DNA from: Massilia sp. PDC64
GTDB lineage: Bacteria > Pseudomonadota > Gammaproteobacteria > Burkholderiales > Burkholderiaceae_D
DNA length: 64,000 bases
Assembly (NCBI RefSeq): GCF_900101265.1
Contig: NZ_FMZS01000018.1
Location: 1 to 64,000 of the forward strand
Direction: 5' to 3'
The position numbers were made by a program, and so were the translations under genes. Positions 51,446 through 60,300 of this stretch are shown here, piece after piece. Numbering within the stretch: position 1 is the stretch's first letter; every line of letters starts with the position of its first letter. Under the pieces are notes generated by a model. It searched no databases and was not told where the DNA came from. It worked only from the letters and a program-made list of their open reading frames with translations.

Positions 51446-52783
51446 ATGCCACAAGTTCAGTTTGCTTCAAATACACGTCGCGCGGATCTCGCGCTGGTCC
51501 TCGCCCTGTGGCACGAACTCATGACGGAGTGGCATCCGGAGAAGGCGCCGCTGCACGGCCCCATGCCGCGCCGGTCCGCGAACGCGGCGCTCTCGGCCTA
51601 CCTGAACAGCGCGGCGTGGCCGGACATCACGCGCGAACAGGCCGAACGTGCCTGCGGGTTCGACATCATCCTGCGGCTCGCTTCCGGGCAGATCGATACG
51701 AGCCACGCCACGGGCGCGTTCTTCACGCGCGCCGACAACGGCAAGTGGTTCCGGCCGATCGACATGCCGAGCACGACGCGCAACGAGCTGATTCGCGGCG
51801 TCGAGCTGACGCCGGAAGCGATCGCCATCTGGGACGGCGCCAGCGAAGACGAGCGCCTCCAGGCACTGGGCGAGGCGCGCCGGCTGCTGGAGTCGGACCT
51901 GGAGTCGCAAGGCATCCCGGTTCAGCTGTTGCCGCACGATGCAGCACCCGCCGTCGCGCCCGCCGTCGCACCATCCGTGCCGGCGCCGGCCACCCCATCC
52001 GCGCAGGGCCGCACCGGCTATCTCGAAGCGCTCGTCAGGGACATCCACGCGCAGCCGTTCCAGCGCGTGTACCGCAAGCGCCCGTTCGACGCGCCCGTCC
52101 AAGGGTGGGACAAGCGCCTTCGCGCCTACTTCTGGCCCGCGCCCGCGCAGGGCTATCGCGAGACCGCCGCGGGCATCCGGGACATCGAGCAGACGGCGCG
52201 CGCATTGGCCGAAGCGCTGGCCGAACACGGAACGTGGGACGCGGACGAGCAGCAGCGCGCGGTCGAACTGGCGCACGCCATCTTCACGTGGGGTGGCGTA
52301 CCGCAGGATCCGAAGACCGTCACCGCGAGCACGGTCGAGGCCGTCGTGCGGGCCGCGCTCGCCGACGACGCCGAGGCCCGCGCGCACATGAACAGCGGCT
52401 GGACCAAGGTCGCCGCCTTCGTGACGGGCCACCTCGACGGCCTCGGGACGGGGCGTCCGCAGGCGATCTGGGACAGCCGCGTGGCCACGTCCATCGTCGC
52501 CCGCCTCGACGGGCTGCTCCCTGCGGGCATGGACCCGGCCACGCTGTTCCCCGGCGTCGGCACCGTGCCCGGACGCGGCGGCACGCGTCCGCGCGCGCTG
52601 TCGCGACGCTGGCCGTCGGGCTACAAGACGTGGGCCGGCCAGGTCGCGGGCAGCCAGGTGGTGCGCGAGATCCGCGACATCCTGAACAACGGCGGCTATC
52701 CGAACATGCCCCTGCCGGACGGCGGCACCGGACCGTGGACGACGCGCGGCGTGGAGATGGTGCTATTCATGGACGGTTATTGA
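51446..52783 (+). CDS. Unrecognised protein with weak likeness to OGG-fold DNA glycosylases
   Basis: 445 residues, ribosome site AAGGAA. No signal peptide. The N-terminal ~160 residues are helical; an Ala/Pro/Val linker (about 170-195, repeats of APAVAP) leads to a C-terminal half with ELAHAIFTWGG, NSGWTKVAAF, IWDSRVATSIVARLDG and SGYKTWAGQVAGSQVVREIRDIL. The IWDSRV-type segment and surrounding helices recall OGG-fold glycosylase relatives annotated in defence islands; I am not sure. Paired with a small downstream gene (5-bp gap) and divergent from a WYL regulator. Confidence 0.65.
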   Translation: MPQVQFASNTRRADLALVLALWHELMTEWHPEKAPLHGPMPRRSANAALSAYLNSAAWPDITREQAERACGFDIILRLASGQIDTSHATGAFFTRADNGKWFRPIDMPSTTRNELIRGVELTPEAIAIWDGASEDERLQALGEARRLLESDLESQGIPVQLLPHDAAPAVAPAVAPSVPAPATPSAQGRTGYLEALVRDIHAQPFQRVYRKRPFDAPVQGWDKRLRAYFWPAPAQGYRETAAGIRDIEQTARALAEALAEHGTWDADEQQRAVELAHAIFTWGGVPQDPKTVTASTVEAVVRAALADDAEARAHMNSGWTKVAAFVTGHLDGLGTGRPQAIWDSRVATSIVARLDGLLPAGMDPATLFPGVGTVPGRGGTRPRALSRRWPSGYKTWAGQVAGSQVVREIRDILNNGGYPNMPLPDGGTGPWTTRGVEMVLFMDGY

Positions 52784-52788
52784 CAGCC

Positions 52789-53202
52789 ATGCCTCAGTTG
52801 ATCGAACACATCGACGCGATCGCACGCAAGCAGGGGCGTGACGTCCTCTACATCGAGTTCCACCCGGAAGCGCGGGACGCACGCAAAGCCTACGACTACA
52901 TGCGGGATCCGGTCCGTGCCGCCGTGCTCGCCTGGCTCGACGGGCATGCGGTGCCGTGGCGCGCATGCGGGCCGATCGCCGACCTGCGCGTCATGGCGCC
53001 CTACCGTGGCCAGGTGTACGTCGACGTACCGTACGACGAGGCGCTGCCGGCGTATCGTGCGGTGCGCGACTACCTCGAGCATCCGGACGGCAGCATGCGG
53101 CAGCCCGGTGTGCGGTTCTACCTGCTCACGCACAAGTTCGCCATGAAGAATGCCGAACATGACGCGCCCGGCTTCTGGGAGCGCTGGTACGAGGACTTCT
53201 GA
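52789..53202 (+). CDS. Small unrecognised protein, partner of the 51446 gene
   Basis: 137 residues, starting 5 bp after the previous stop. Soluble, rich in Asp, Arg, Tyr and Trp. An N-terminal alpha/beta unit (LIEHIDAIARKQGRDVLYIEF), then VYVDVPYDEALPAYRAVRDYLEHPDG and a C-terminal tail ending FWERWYEDF. No known family comes to mind. The tight coupling implies joint action with the larger protein. Confidence 0.7.
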   Translation: MPQLIEHIDAIARKQGRDVLYIEFHPEARDARKAYDYMRDPVRAAVLAWLDGHAVPWRACGPIADLRVMAPYRGQVYVDVPYDEALPAYRAVRDYLEHPDGSMRQPGVRFYLLTHKFAMKNAEHDAPGFWERWYEDF

Positions 53203-53397
53203 CCGTTTGCCGCATTTCTATCGAAAATACACAAAACGGGCGATGAGCGGGCGTGCGCGGCGCCGACTGTACCAGTTGCACCACGTATCGTTGCAACGGC
53301 TGCCACGAATATGCCCGCTTGTTCCAGATTTCATCCTGCCGGTCATCCGACTGCTGTACTCTGGGTGACTTCACCAATCGTGACGGATACGCTGATC

Positions 53398-53682
53398 ATG
53401 CGAGACCAGATGAACATGCCAGACAGCGCTGTCGCGCTCATGAACTACGTCGACGGTGCCGGATGGACCGAGCATGCGGAGCTCGTCGTACAGATCATGA
53501 TGTCGAGCGTGCATCCGGACATCGAATCCTCCATCGCGACGGCGGCATGTCTTCCGTCCCACCTGCGCACGAGCGTTGCCCGTTTCGTGGGCGAGGTCCT
53601 CACGGGCACCTTGACCAACGAGCAACGGCACGCCATTTTTTCGTGGACGCAGTGCTGGGCGCTGGCGAGCCTCGACCAGTGA
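53398..53682 (+). CDS. Small hypothetical protein
   Basis: 94 residues (or 90 from the ATG at 53410). Helical, moderately acidic, containing VALMNYVDGAGWTEHAELVVQIMMSS and HAIFSWTQCWALASL. No ribosome site is clear and no family is recognised. It lies alone between the WYL-linked module and the TetR gene. Codon use looks like its neighbours. Confidence 0.5.
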   Translation: MRDQMNMPDSAVALMNYVDGAGWTEHAELVVQIMMSSVHPDIESSIATAACLPSHLRTSVARFVGEVLTGTLTNEQRHAIFSWTQCWALASLDQ

Positions 53683-53707
53683 CCGTCCGCGCGCAGGGTT
53701 GACAGCC

Positions 53708-53723
53708 TACCTACTAGTAGGTA
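53708..53723. promoter_or_regulatory. TetR-family operator upstream of the regulator
   Basis: TACCTACTAGTAGGTA, a perfect 16-bp palindrome, 11 bp before the regulator's ATG. A variant with the same arms lies at 54368-54387. Confidence 0.8.
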
Positions 53724-53734
53724 ACATTGCTCGC

Positions 53735-54319
53735 ATGAACAAATCGCCATCGACTGCCGACGACATCCTGAACTGCGCACGTTCCCTGATCGTCGCCGGC
53801 GGTTACAACGGTTTCAGCTACGCCGATATTGCCAAAGTCGTCGGCATCCGCAAGCCGAGCATCCATCACCACTTCCCGAGCAAGGCCGACCTGGTGAAAA
53901 CCCTCGTCATCCGCTATCGGGAAGCCGCCGAAGCGGGCATCGCCAATCTCGAACGGGCCGTACCTGGGCCGCTCGACCAGCTCAAGGCCTATATCGCCTA
54001 CTGGAAGACGTGCATCGGCGACGCGAGCGCGCCGTTTTGCATCTGCGCCTTGCTGGCCAACGAATTGCCGGTGCTGCCGGAAGAGATCGCGCTCGAAATC
54101 CGCGCGTATTTCCGCTTCCTGTCGGGCTGGCTCACGTCGGTCCTGGAGCGCGGGGCGGCGCTCGGCGTCGTCACGCTGACCGATACGCCGCGCGTGGCAG
54201 CGGAGGCGTTCATGGCGACCGTGCACGGTGCCATGTTGTCGGCCCGGGCCTATGGCGATACCGCGATCTTCGGCACCATCATGGACCCGCAGCTGGCACG
54301 CCTGGCGGCCAGGCCTTGA
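53735..54319 (+). CDS. TetR-family transcriptional repressor
   Basis: 194 residues. The TetR HTH (about 8-55) has ILNCARSLIVAGGYNGFSYADIAKVVGIRKPSIHHHFPSKADLVK-type order, here visible as GYNGFSYADIAKVVGI and SIHHHFPSKADLV. The C-terminal ligand domain contains FCICALLANELPVLPEEI. A perfect palindrome in its leader points to autorepression, and a related one in front of the next gene marks that gene as its target. Confidence 0.92.
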   Translation: MNKSPSTADDILNCARSLIVAGGYNGFSYADIAKVVGIRKPSIHHHFPSKADLVKTLVIRYREAAEAGIANLERAVPGPLDQLKAYIAYWKTCIGDASAPFCICALLANELPVLPEEIALEIRAYFRFLSGWLTSVLERGAALGVVTLTDTPRVAAEAFMATVHGAMLSARAYGDTAIFGTIMDPQLARLAARP

Positions 54320-54335
54320 TCGTCCGGACGACCCG

Positions 54336-54358
54336 GCCCGGTTCGCCGGGCTTTTTTT
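54336..54358 (+). terminator. Rho-independent terminator after the TetR gene
   Basis: GCCCGG, tetraloop TTCG, CCGGGC, then seven T, 16 bp after the stop codon. It makes the regulator and the membrane-protein gene separate transcripts. Confidence 0.9.
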
Positions 54359-54367
54359 GAAATCGCT

Positions 54368-54387
54368 TACCTACCAACTAGTAGGTA
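54368..54387. promoter_or_regulatory. TetR-family operator upstream of the membrane-protein gene
   Basis: TACCTAC, six bases CAACTA, GTAGGTA: the same 7-bp arms as the site at 53708 with a wider centre (6 instead of 2 bases). Confidence 0.7.
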
Positions 54388-54411
54388 GCCATCAACCGAA
54401 GGAGTTTTATC

Positions 54412-54894
54412 ATGCCCCATCCCCTCTCGAGCCTCGGCGCAGTCCATACGGTGCTGAGCCTGATCCCCATCGTTGCCGGCCTGCTGGCGTTCGTCCGCCA
54501 CGGCCGCATCGATCCGGCCAGCGGCTTGGGCAAGGTCTATTGGGCGGGCATGATCGCGTCCGTCGTCACCGCGTTCGGCCTGTCGAGCACGGGCGGATTC
54601 AATCCCGGGCATGCGCTCGGCCTGCTGACCTTGCTGGTGATGGCATGCGCCACGGTCGCGCCCCGCATCGTCTTCCTCGGCCGTGCGGCCGGGTATCTGC
54701 AGGTCGGCCTGATGTCGTTCAGCTTCCTGCTGCTGCTGGTGCCGGGGACGAACGAGACGCTGAGCCGTCTCCCCGTCGGCCATCCGGTCGGACACGGTCC
54801 GGATTCGCCGCCCGTCAAGCTGGCGCTGGCGTGCGTGTTCGCGCTGTTCGTGCTCGGCACCGGTTACCAGATGCTGCGGCTGCGCCGGCGATAA
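54412..54894 (+). CDS. Small integral membrane protein controlled by the TetR regulator
   Basis: 160 residues with four or five hydrophobic helices (about 6-27, 42-60, 66-84, 92-112, 134-153). An AAGGAG ribosome site precedes it. A loop of about 115-133 contains HPVGHGPD, rich in His and Gly. No family is recognised with confidence. The TetR operator in front suggests induction by a small molecule. Confidence 0.75.
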   Translation: MPHPLSSLGAVHTVLSLIPIVAGLLAFVRHGRIDPASGLGKVYWAGMIASVVTAFGLSSTGGFNPGHALGLLTLLVMACATVAPRIVFLGRAAGYLQVGLMSFSFLLLLVPGTNETLSRLPVGHPVGHGPDSPPVKLALACVFALFVLGTGYQMLRLRRR

Positions 54895-54948
54895 CGCGCC
54901 CCGCTGCCGTAAAATACGCCTCCATCATTCGTCCTGAGCGAGTAATCA

Positions 54949-55893
54949 ATGCGTATCGATCAACTGGCAGCCATGCGTCTTTTCGTCCGCATCGTGGAAA
55001 CCGGCTCGTTCGCGAAAGCCGCGCGGGCACTGGGGATGTCGGCATCGAATGCGACGGAGCGCATGGCGAAGCTCGAGGAGGCGCTCGGCGTCAGGCTGCT
55101 GGCGCGCACGACCCGCGCCGTCGCGCCAACGTTCGCCGGCGCCCGCTATTTCGAGACCTGCAAGCGCCTGCTGGCCGAGCTCGACGACGTCGAAGCCTCG
55201 CTGGCGGACGCGCGCGGCACGCTGGCGGGCCGGGTCCGGGTCAGCGCGAACACGGCCGTCGCACGCTCGATCCTCATCCCGCGCCTGCCGGCGTGGGCCG
55301 AGCGCCACCCGCACATCGACGTCGAACTGATCATGAGCGACCGCCGCGGCGATTTCGTACGCGACGGCCTCGACTTCGCGGTACGCATCGGCGGACTGGA
55401 GGACCAGGACCTCGTGTTCCGGCCGCTCGGCCGGCCCCGCCGCATCACCGTCGCGGCGCCCGGCTACCTGGCGCGCATGGGCCGGCCGCAGACGCCCGGC
55501 GACCTGTCCGGGCACCGCCTGGTCGACTTCCTGCTCGCCGATCCGGACGAACGCCTCGAATGGGAATTCGAACAGGACGGCCGCACGACAACATGGCATC
55601 CGCGCGCCGCCATCGCCGTCGGCGACGCGAATGCGCGCCTCGACCTCGCCATCGCCGGGATGGGGATCGCGCAGACCCTGTGCTTCCTCGCGGCCGCGCC
55701 GCTACGCGACAACCGGCTCGAACGTGTGCTGCCGCAGTGGGAAACGGCCGCGCCCGAGGTCGCGATCCTGTACCCGCGCGACCGCCACCTGCCCGCGCGC
55801 ACGCGTGCGACGATGGATGCGTTCGCGGCCTGGATCACGGAAGCCCTGGACGATGCACGGCCCGCGCCACCGGCATTCGCCCAGGGCGAATAA
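54949..55893 (+). CDS. LysR-family transcriptional regulator
   Basis: 314 residues. HTH about 5-63 (MRLFVRIVETGSFAKAARAL, SASNATERMAKLEEALGVRLLART), effector domain from about 92 (GRVRVSANTAVARSILIPRL). It belongs to the large CrgA/DsdC-like group by LFVRIVETGSF. It is followed 76 bp later by an aldo/keto reductase on the same strand, a possible target. Effector unknown. Confidence 0.9.
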   Translation: MRIDQLAAMRLFVRIVETGSFAKAARALGMSASNATERMAKLEEALGVRLLARTTRAVAPTFAGARYFETCKRLLAELDDVEASLADARGTLAGRVRVSANTAVARSILIPRLPAWAERHPHIDVELIMSDRRGDFVRDGLDFAVRIGGLEDQDLVFRPLGRPRRITVAAPGYLARMGRPQTPGDLSGHRLVDFLLADPDERLEWEFEQDGRTTTWHPRAAIAVGDANARLDLAIAGMGIAQTLCFLAAAPLRDNRLERVLPQWETAAPEVAILYPRDRHLPARTRATMDAFAAWITEALDDARPAPPAFAQGE

Positions 55894-55969
55894 TGAATTC
55901 GTCCCTGCCCATCTAGGCGGTACGTGCCCAAGCCCCTATCGTGGAGGCCTCGTTCAACAGGAGGCAACC

Positions 55970-56995
55970 ATGGAATATCGCAGTCTGGGCCACTCGGGCC
56001 TGCGCGTCTCGCAACTGGCGCTGGGCGCCATGACGTTCGGTGCCGGTCAAGGCATATGGGAATCGGTCGCGGGCGTGGACCGCGAGGAAGCGGCGCGGCA
56101 GGTCGCCATGGCACTCGACAGCGGCATCAACCTGATCGACACGGCCGACGTCTATTCGCAGGGCCAGTCGGAGGACATCGTCGGCCAGGTGCTGGCGGAC
56201 CTCGGCGTGGACGATACCCGGATGCTCGTCGCCACCAAGGTGCGCCTGCGTACGGGGCCGGGGTGCAACCAGGTCGGCCTGGGCCGCTCGCACATCATCC
56301 GCTCGGTCGAGGCCAGCCTGAAGCGGCTGCGCCGCGATCATGTCGATCTCCTGCAGCTGCACGACCGGGACGCGCTGACGCCGCTCGACGAGACCCTGCG
56401 CGCCCTCGACGACCTCGTCACGCAGGGCAAGGTCAGGCACGTGGGCGTCTGCAATTTCAGCGCGTCCGAACTCGAACGCGCGCACGCCATCTCCACGGCC
56501 GCCCACTGGGTGCGCGTGTGCAGCAACCAGGTCCACTACTCGCTCGCCTCGCGCGACATCGAACACGAGCTGATGCCGGTCGCCCGTCTGCACGGCACCG
56601 CGCTGATGGTCTGGAGTCCGCTCGCGGGCGGCTATCTCAGCGGGAAATACACGCCGGACGGCAGCGGCAGCGCCCCCGCGCGCGGCCGCCGCACGAGCCT
56701 GGATTTCCCGCCCGTCGACCCGGCGCGGATCGACCCGATCGTGCATGCCCTGCGCGACATCGCGCGGGCGCTCGACGCGACGCCGGCACAGGTGGCGCTC
56801 GCCTGGCTGCTGGGCCGGCCCGGCGTGGCCACCGTCATCGTTGGTGCGCGTTCGACGGAGCAGCTCGCGGCGAACCTGCGCGCCGCGGACCTGCGGCTGC
56901 CGCCTGCGGACCGTGAACGGCTGGACGAGATGTCGCGGCCGGCCGTGCCCTATCCGTACTGGATGCAGCACTTGCACGACCGGGATCGGGTGTGA
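55970..56995 (+). CDS. Aldo/keto reductase
   Basis: 341 residues with the AKR barrel and intact tetrad: D57 and Y62 (DTADVYSQG), K90 (VATKV), H131 (LQLHDRD). LGHSGLRVSQLALGAMTFG at the N-terminus and the NADPH-binding IVGARSTEQL near the C-terminus place it in the YajO/IolS-like AKR12 or AKR13 groups. It would reduce aldehydes or ketones with NADPH. An AGGAGG ribosome site precedes the ATG. Confidence 0.92.
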   Translation: MEYRSLGHSGLRVSQLALGAMTFGAGQGIWESVAGVDREEAARQVAMALDSGINLIDTADVYSQGQSEDIVGQVLADLGVDDTRMLVATKVRLRTGPGCNQVGLGRSHIIRSVEASLKRLRRDHVDLLQLHDRDALTPLDETLRALDDLVTQGKVRHVGVCNFSASELERAHAISTAAHWVRVCSNQVHYSLASRDIEHELMPVARLHGTALMVWSPLAGGYLSGKYTPDGSGSAPARGRRTSLDFPPVDPARIDPIVHALRDIARALDATPAQVALAWLLGRPGVATVIVGARSTEQLAANLRAADLRLPPADRERLDEMSRPAVPYPYWMQHLHDRDRV

Positions 56996-57384
56996 GCCGG
57001 CGAGCTTAATACTCAGCATATATGCGTCGAGAATTGCATACGAACAATATGCATGATAATTTTGCATTTTTCCTCGTACAGAAGAACACAAACCTGCAAG
57101 CGGTCGTCGCAAAGGCGTACCGATGCCGCCCGGACGATACGGACGGCCACTGCACCGCGCCGGACTTGAGCCCAAGCCAGTGGCGTGACGTTAACCGTAT
57201 CGTGCAGGACACGGACGACGCTTCCCCGACATTGAAAGCGGCTCTGGACCTGGCAACACGCATCTGACTTGCCCATCACCGCTTGCCCTTTTTTCACCAA
57301 CGTTTCCTAAACTCCAACGATTTTTCGTGGATACATTGTTTTTGGACTGAATGAAATGTCCAGCACAAACATTGGGGAGCGGGC
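56996..57384. other. AT-richer gap before the YD-repeat gene with a doubtful small ORF
   Basis: The region has lower GC than its surroundings, unusual here. An 81-codon open frame lies at 57022-57267 (plus strand; inner ATG at 57049), with no ribosome site and no recognisable family. No convincing promoter or terminator hairpin for the next gene was found; a GGGGAGC ribosome site stands at 57374-57380. Confidence 0.4.
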
Positions 57385-60300
57385 ATGGTTGCGGTTGTTG
57401 GCGGGAAAGGCTTTGGGCTGCAGAACGGTTCGGCCGGGGTGCTGGGGCAAAACGGGTTATTTGGCAACGCCTTGTTCGGGACGGCGAAAGAAAAAGCCGT
57501 TCTGAACGTTTTTAACGGCAACCTGACACTCCAGGACGTCGACGGTCTCACCATCAATACCGGCGTCGACCTTGCCCTCACCCGCACATATAACTCGCTG
57601 GGCAATTTCGGCAGCGGGTTCGGCGACCAGTGGACAGATGGCTTGGCGAAACTGTCCGGACTCCCCGCCACCCCCGACAATCCCACGAGCCTGCGCGGCA
57701 CCACGCTCAGCCGCATGGCGCCCGACGGCAGCATCTCCCTGTTTACGTACGATGCCGCGCGCGATGCCTACACGTCCACCGACGGCGGCGGTGCCTACCA
57801 GACGGTGCGTTACGACAAAACCCTGCAACAATGGTTCTGGAGTGGCGAGCGCGACGACAAGAAAGGCGTCTACGAGTGCTACAACCTCAGGGGAAGTCTC
57901 GTCGGCATGGGAGACGAGACGGGCATTCACAACACATACAGCTACGACGCCAAGGGCAGGCTGACGTGGATCGGCAACGGCAGCGAGGTCACGGGGTTCA
58001 CGTACACGACGAATGCCGACGGCAGTACGACGGTCGGCATCAGCCAGACACTCAGCGGCAGCCAGTCGATCAAGACGTCGTACACGCTCGATACGCTGGG
58101 GCGCCTGACGACGGTCCGCAACTCGGGCGTCGGCGCCGGGTATACGGTCACCTACGGCTACGACGGCAACACCGACCGGATCCGCTCCGTCGTCCAGTCG
58201 GACGGCTCGACGCTGGCGGTCACGTACGATGCGCAGGGACGCGTCGCCGAGTTGGTCGAACACGACAACTCCGGCACGCCCGACCGCAGCACCCGGCTGT
58301 CGTATGCCGTCGGCGCCGACGGCAGCGTCACCACGACGGTCCTGGACAGGCTCGGCCACCAGACGGTCTACGTCAGCGACGCGCGCGGACAACTGGTGCG
58401 CGTGACGACCCCGATTACGGGCGGGACACCGGTCACGCTGGTCTACAGCTACAACGACAACGGCGACGTGATCTCCATGTCGGACGGTCCCGGCCGCCTG
58501 ACGACGTACGAATACGACCAGCACGGCAACCGGATCGTCGAGCGGCGCGCCGACGGCACCACGATCACACGCACGTATGCCACCTACAATCCGGGCAACC
58601 CCGCCGCCCAGTTCGGCAATCAGCTGTTGACGGAATCGGTCGTCGTCGGCACGGATCCGGACGGCACCGGGCCGTTGCTCGCCCCCGCGCTCACGACCCG
58701 CTACGTCCTGAACGCGGCCGGGAAAGTGCGTTTCGCGATCACGCCGCAAGGCCGCGTCACCGAATACACGTACAACACGGACGGGCTCGTCCAGCGCGAA
58801 TGGACGTTCCTGTCCGGCGCCTACGATGTCTCGGGCCTGCAGTCCAACCAGGTGCCCACGGAATCGGCCGTCGATCTCTGGTCGAAGGGTGCAGTCGGAA
58901 CGGGCCTGATCAGCAGGACGGATTACACCTACTTCCGCGGGCGCGTCGCCACGAGCACGCATTACCCGAACGCCCCGGCCAACAACACGGCCGCCGCCGG
59001 TGGGGTCAGCACGCTCTACACCTACGACCTCGCGGGCAACCTGTTGTCGACAAGGGATGGCAATCTCAACACCGCGAGCTACACCTACGATGCGTTCGGG
59101 CGTCCGCTCACGCAGGTCGATGGGAACGGCACGACGCTGTACACCTACGCCGGCAACGGCACGAGCGTCACCACGACCGATCCGTCCGGCGTGAACATCC
59201 TGCGGGTGTACGACAGCAATGGCCGCCTCCTGAGCACGACGCAGTCGAAGGGCACGCTGACGCTCTCCACGCGCAACGTCTACGACGCCGCGGGCCAGCT
59301 GCGCATGAGCATCGACCAGGCCGGCCGCCAGACCATCTGGCTGTACGACGACGCGGGCCGCAGGATCGCCGAGATCGGCCCCGACGGGGCCATGACGGAA
59401 TATCAGTACCCCACCAGTTCGAATACCCTGCCGGGACGGATCATCCAGTACGCCACGCGCATCGCCACCAGTGTCCTGTTCGATGCGAACGGCAAGCTGC
59501 TCGATACCCTATCGCTGGTCGCCGTCCGCCCCGCCGCCACGGCCTTCGACCGCCGCACGTCGCGCTATTACGATCCGGCCGGGCGACTGCTCGCCGAAGT
59601 CGATCCGGAAGGCTATCTCACCCGCAACGTGTACGATGCGGCCGGGCGCCTGGCCAGGACGATCGAGCGCGCGACCGCGGTCCGGGCCGACCAGCGCGAC
59701 CGCGACACGCTCTGGAGCAGCGCGGAAGACACGGTCTCGGCGCAGGACCGGGTCACGGAGATCGGCTACGACGCCGACGGCAAGGTCATCCAGAAGATCG
59801 ATCCGATGGGGTACCGCACCCAGTACGTCTACAACGGCGGCGGGCTCCTGACCGATACGATCGCGTACAGCAAGGACAATACCATCACCATCCGCGAGCA
59901 CCGCATCTACGACGGTTTCGGCCGGATGGTGGCGAGCGTCGATGGCGACAACTACGTCACCGAATACCTGTACGACGGCAACGGCAACGTGGTCCGCCAG
60001 ATCCGCTACGGCACCCCGACGGCGTACCCGACCGCCGCCACGCTCGCCGAGGTCAAGCAGGGCCTGTCGGCGACGCACCCGGACGTGCGCGCCACGACGT
60101 ACACGTACAGCGCGCTGAACCAGGTACTGACGGAAGCCACGACGAACGCGGCCGGGACCGTCATCGGCAACATCACCACGACCACGTACGACAAATTCGG
60201 CAACGTCAAGACGAAGGTCCGGACGGCCGGCATCGCCGCCCAGTACGATTACGACGACTTCGGCCGATTGATCGCCGAGACACCCGCCGCCGGGACCAAG

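Noticed and set aside
57022..57267. 81-codon frame as a real gene
   Set aside because: No ribosome site, no family, AT-rich context; noted only within the gap entry.
57457..58962. Long minus-strand frame opposite the YD-repeat gene
   Set aside because: The plus frame shows dense YDxxGR repeats; the minus translation has no domain.
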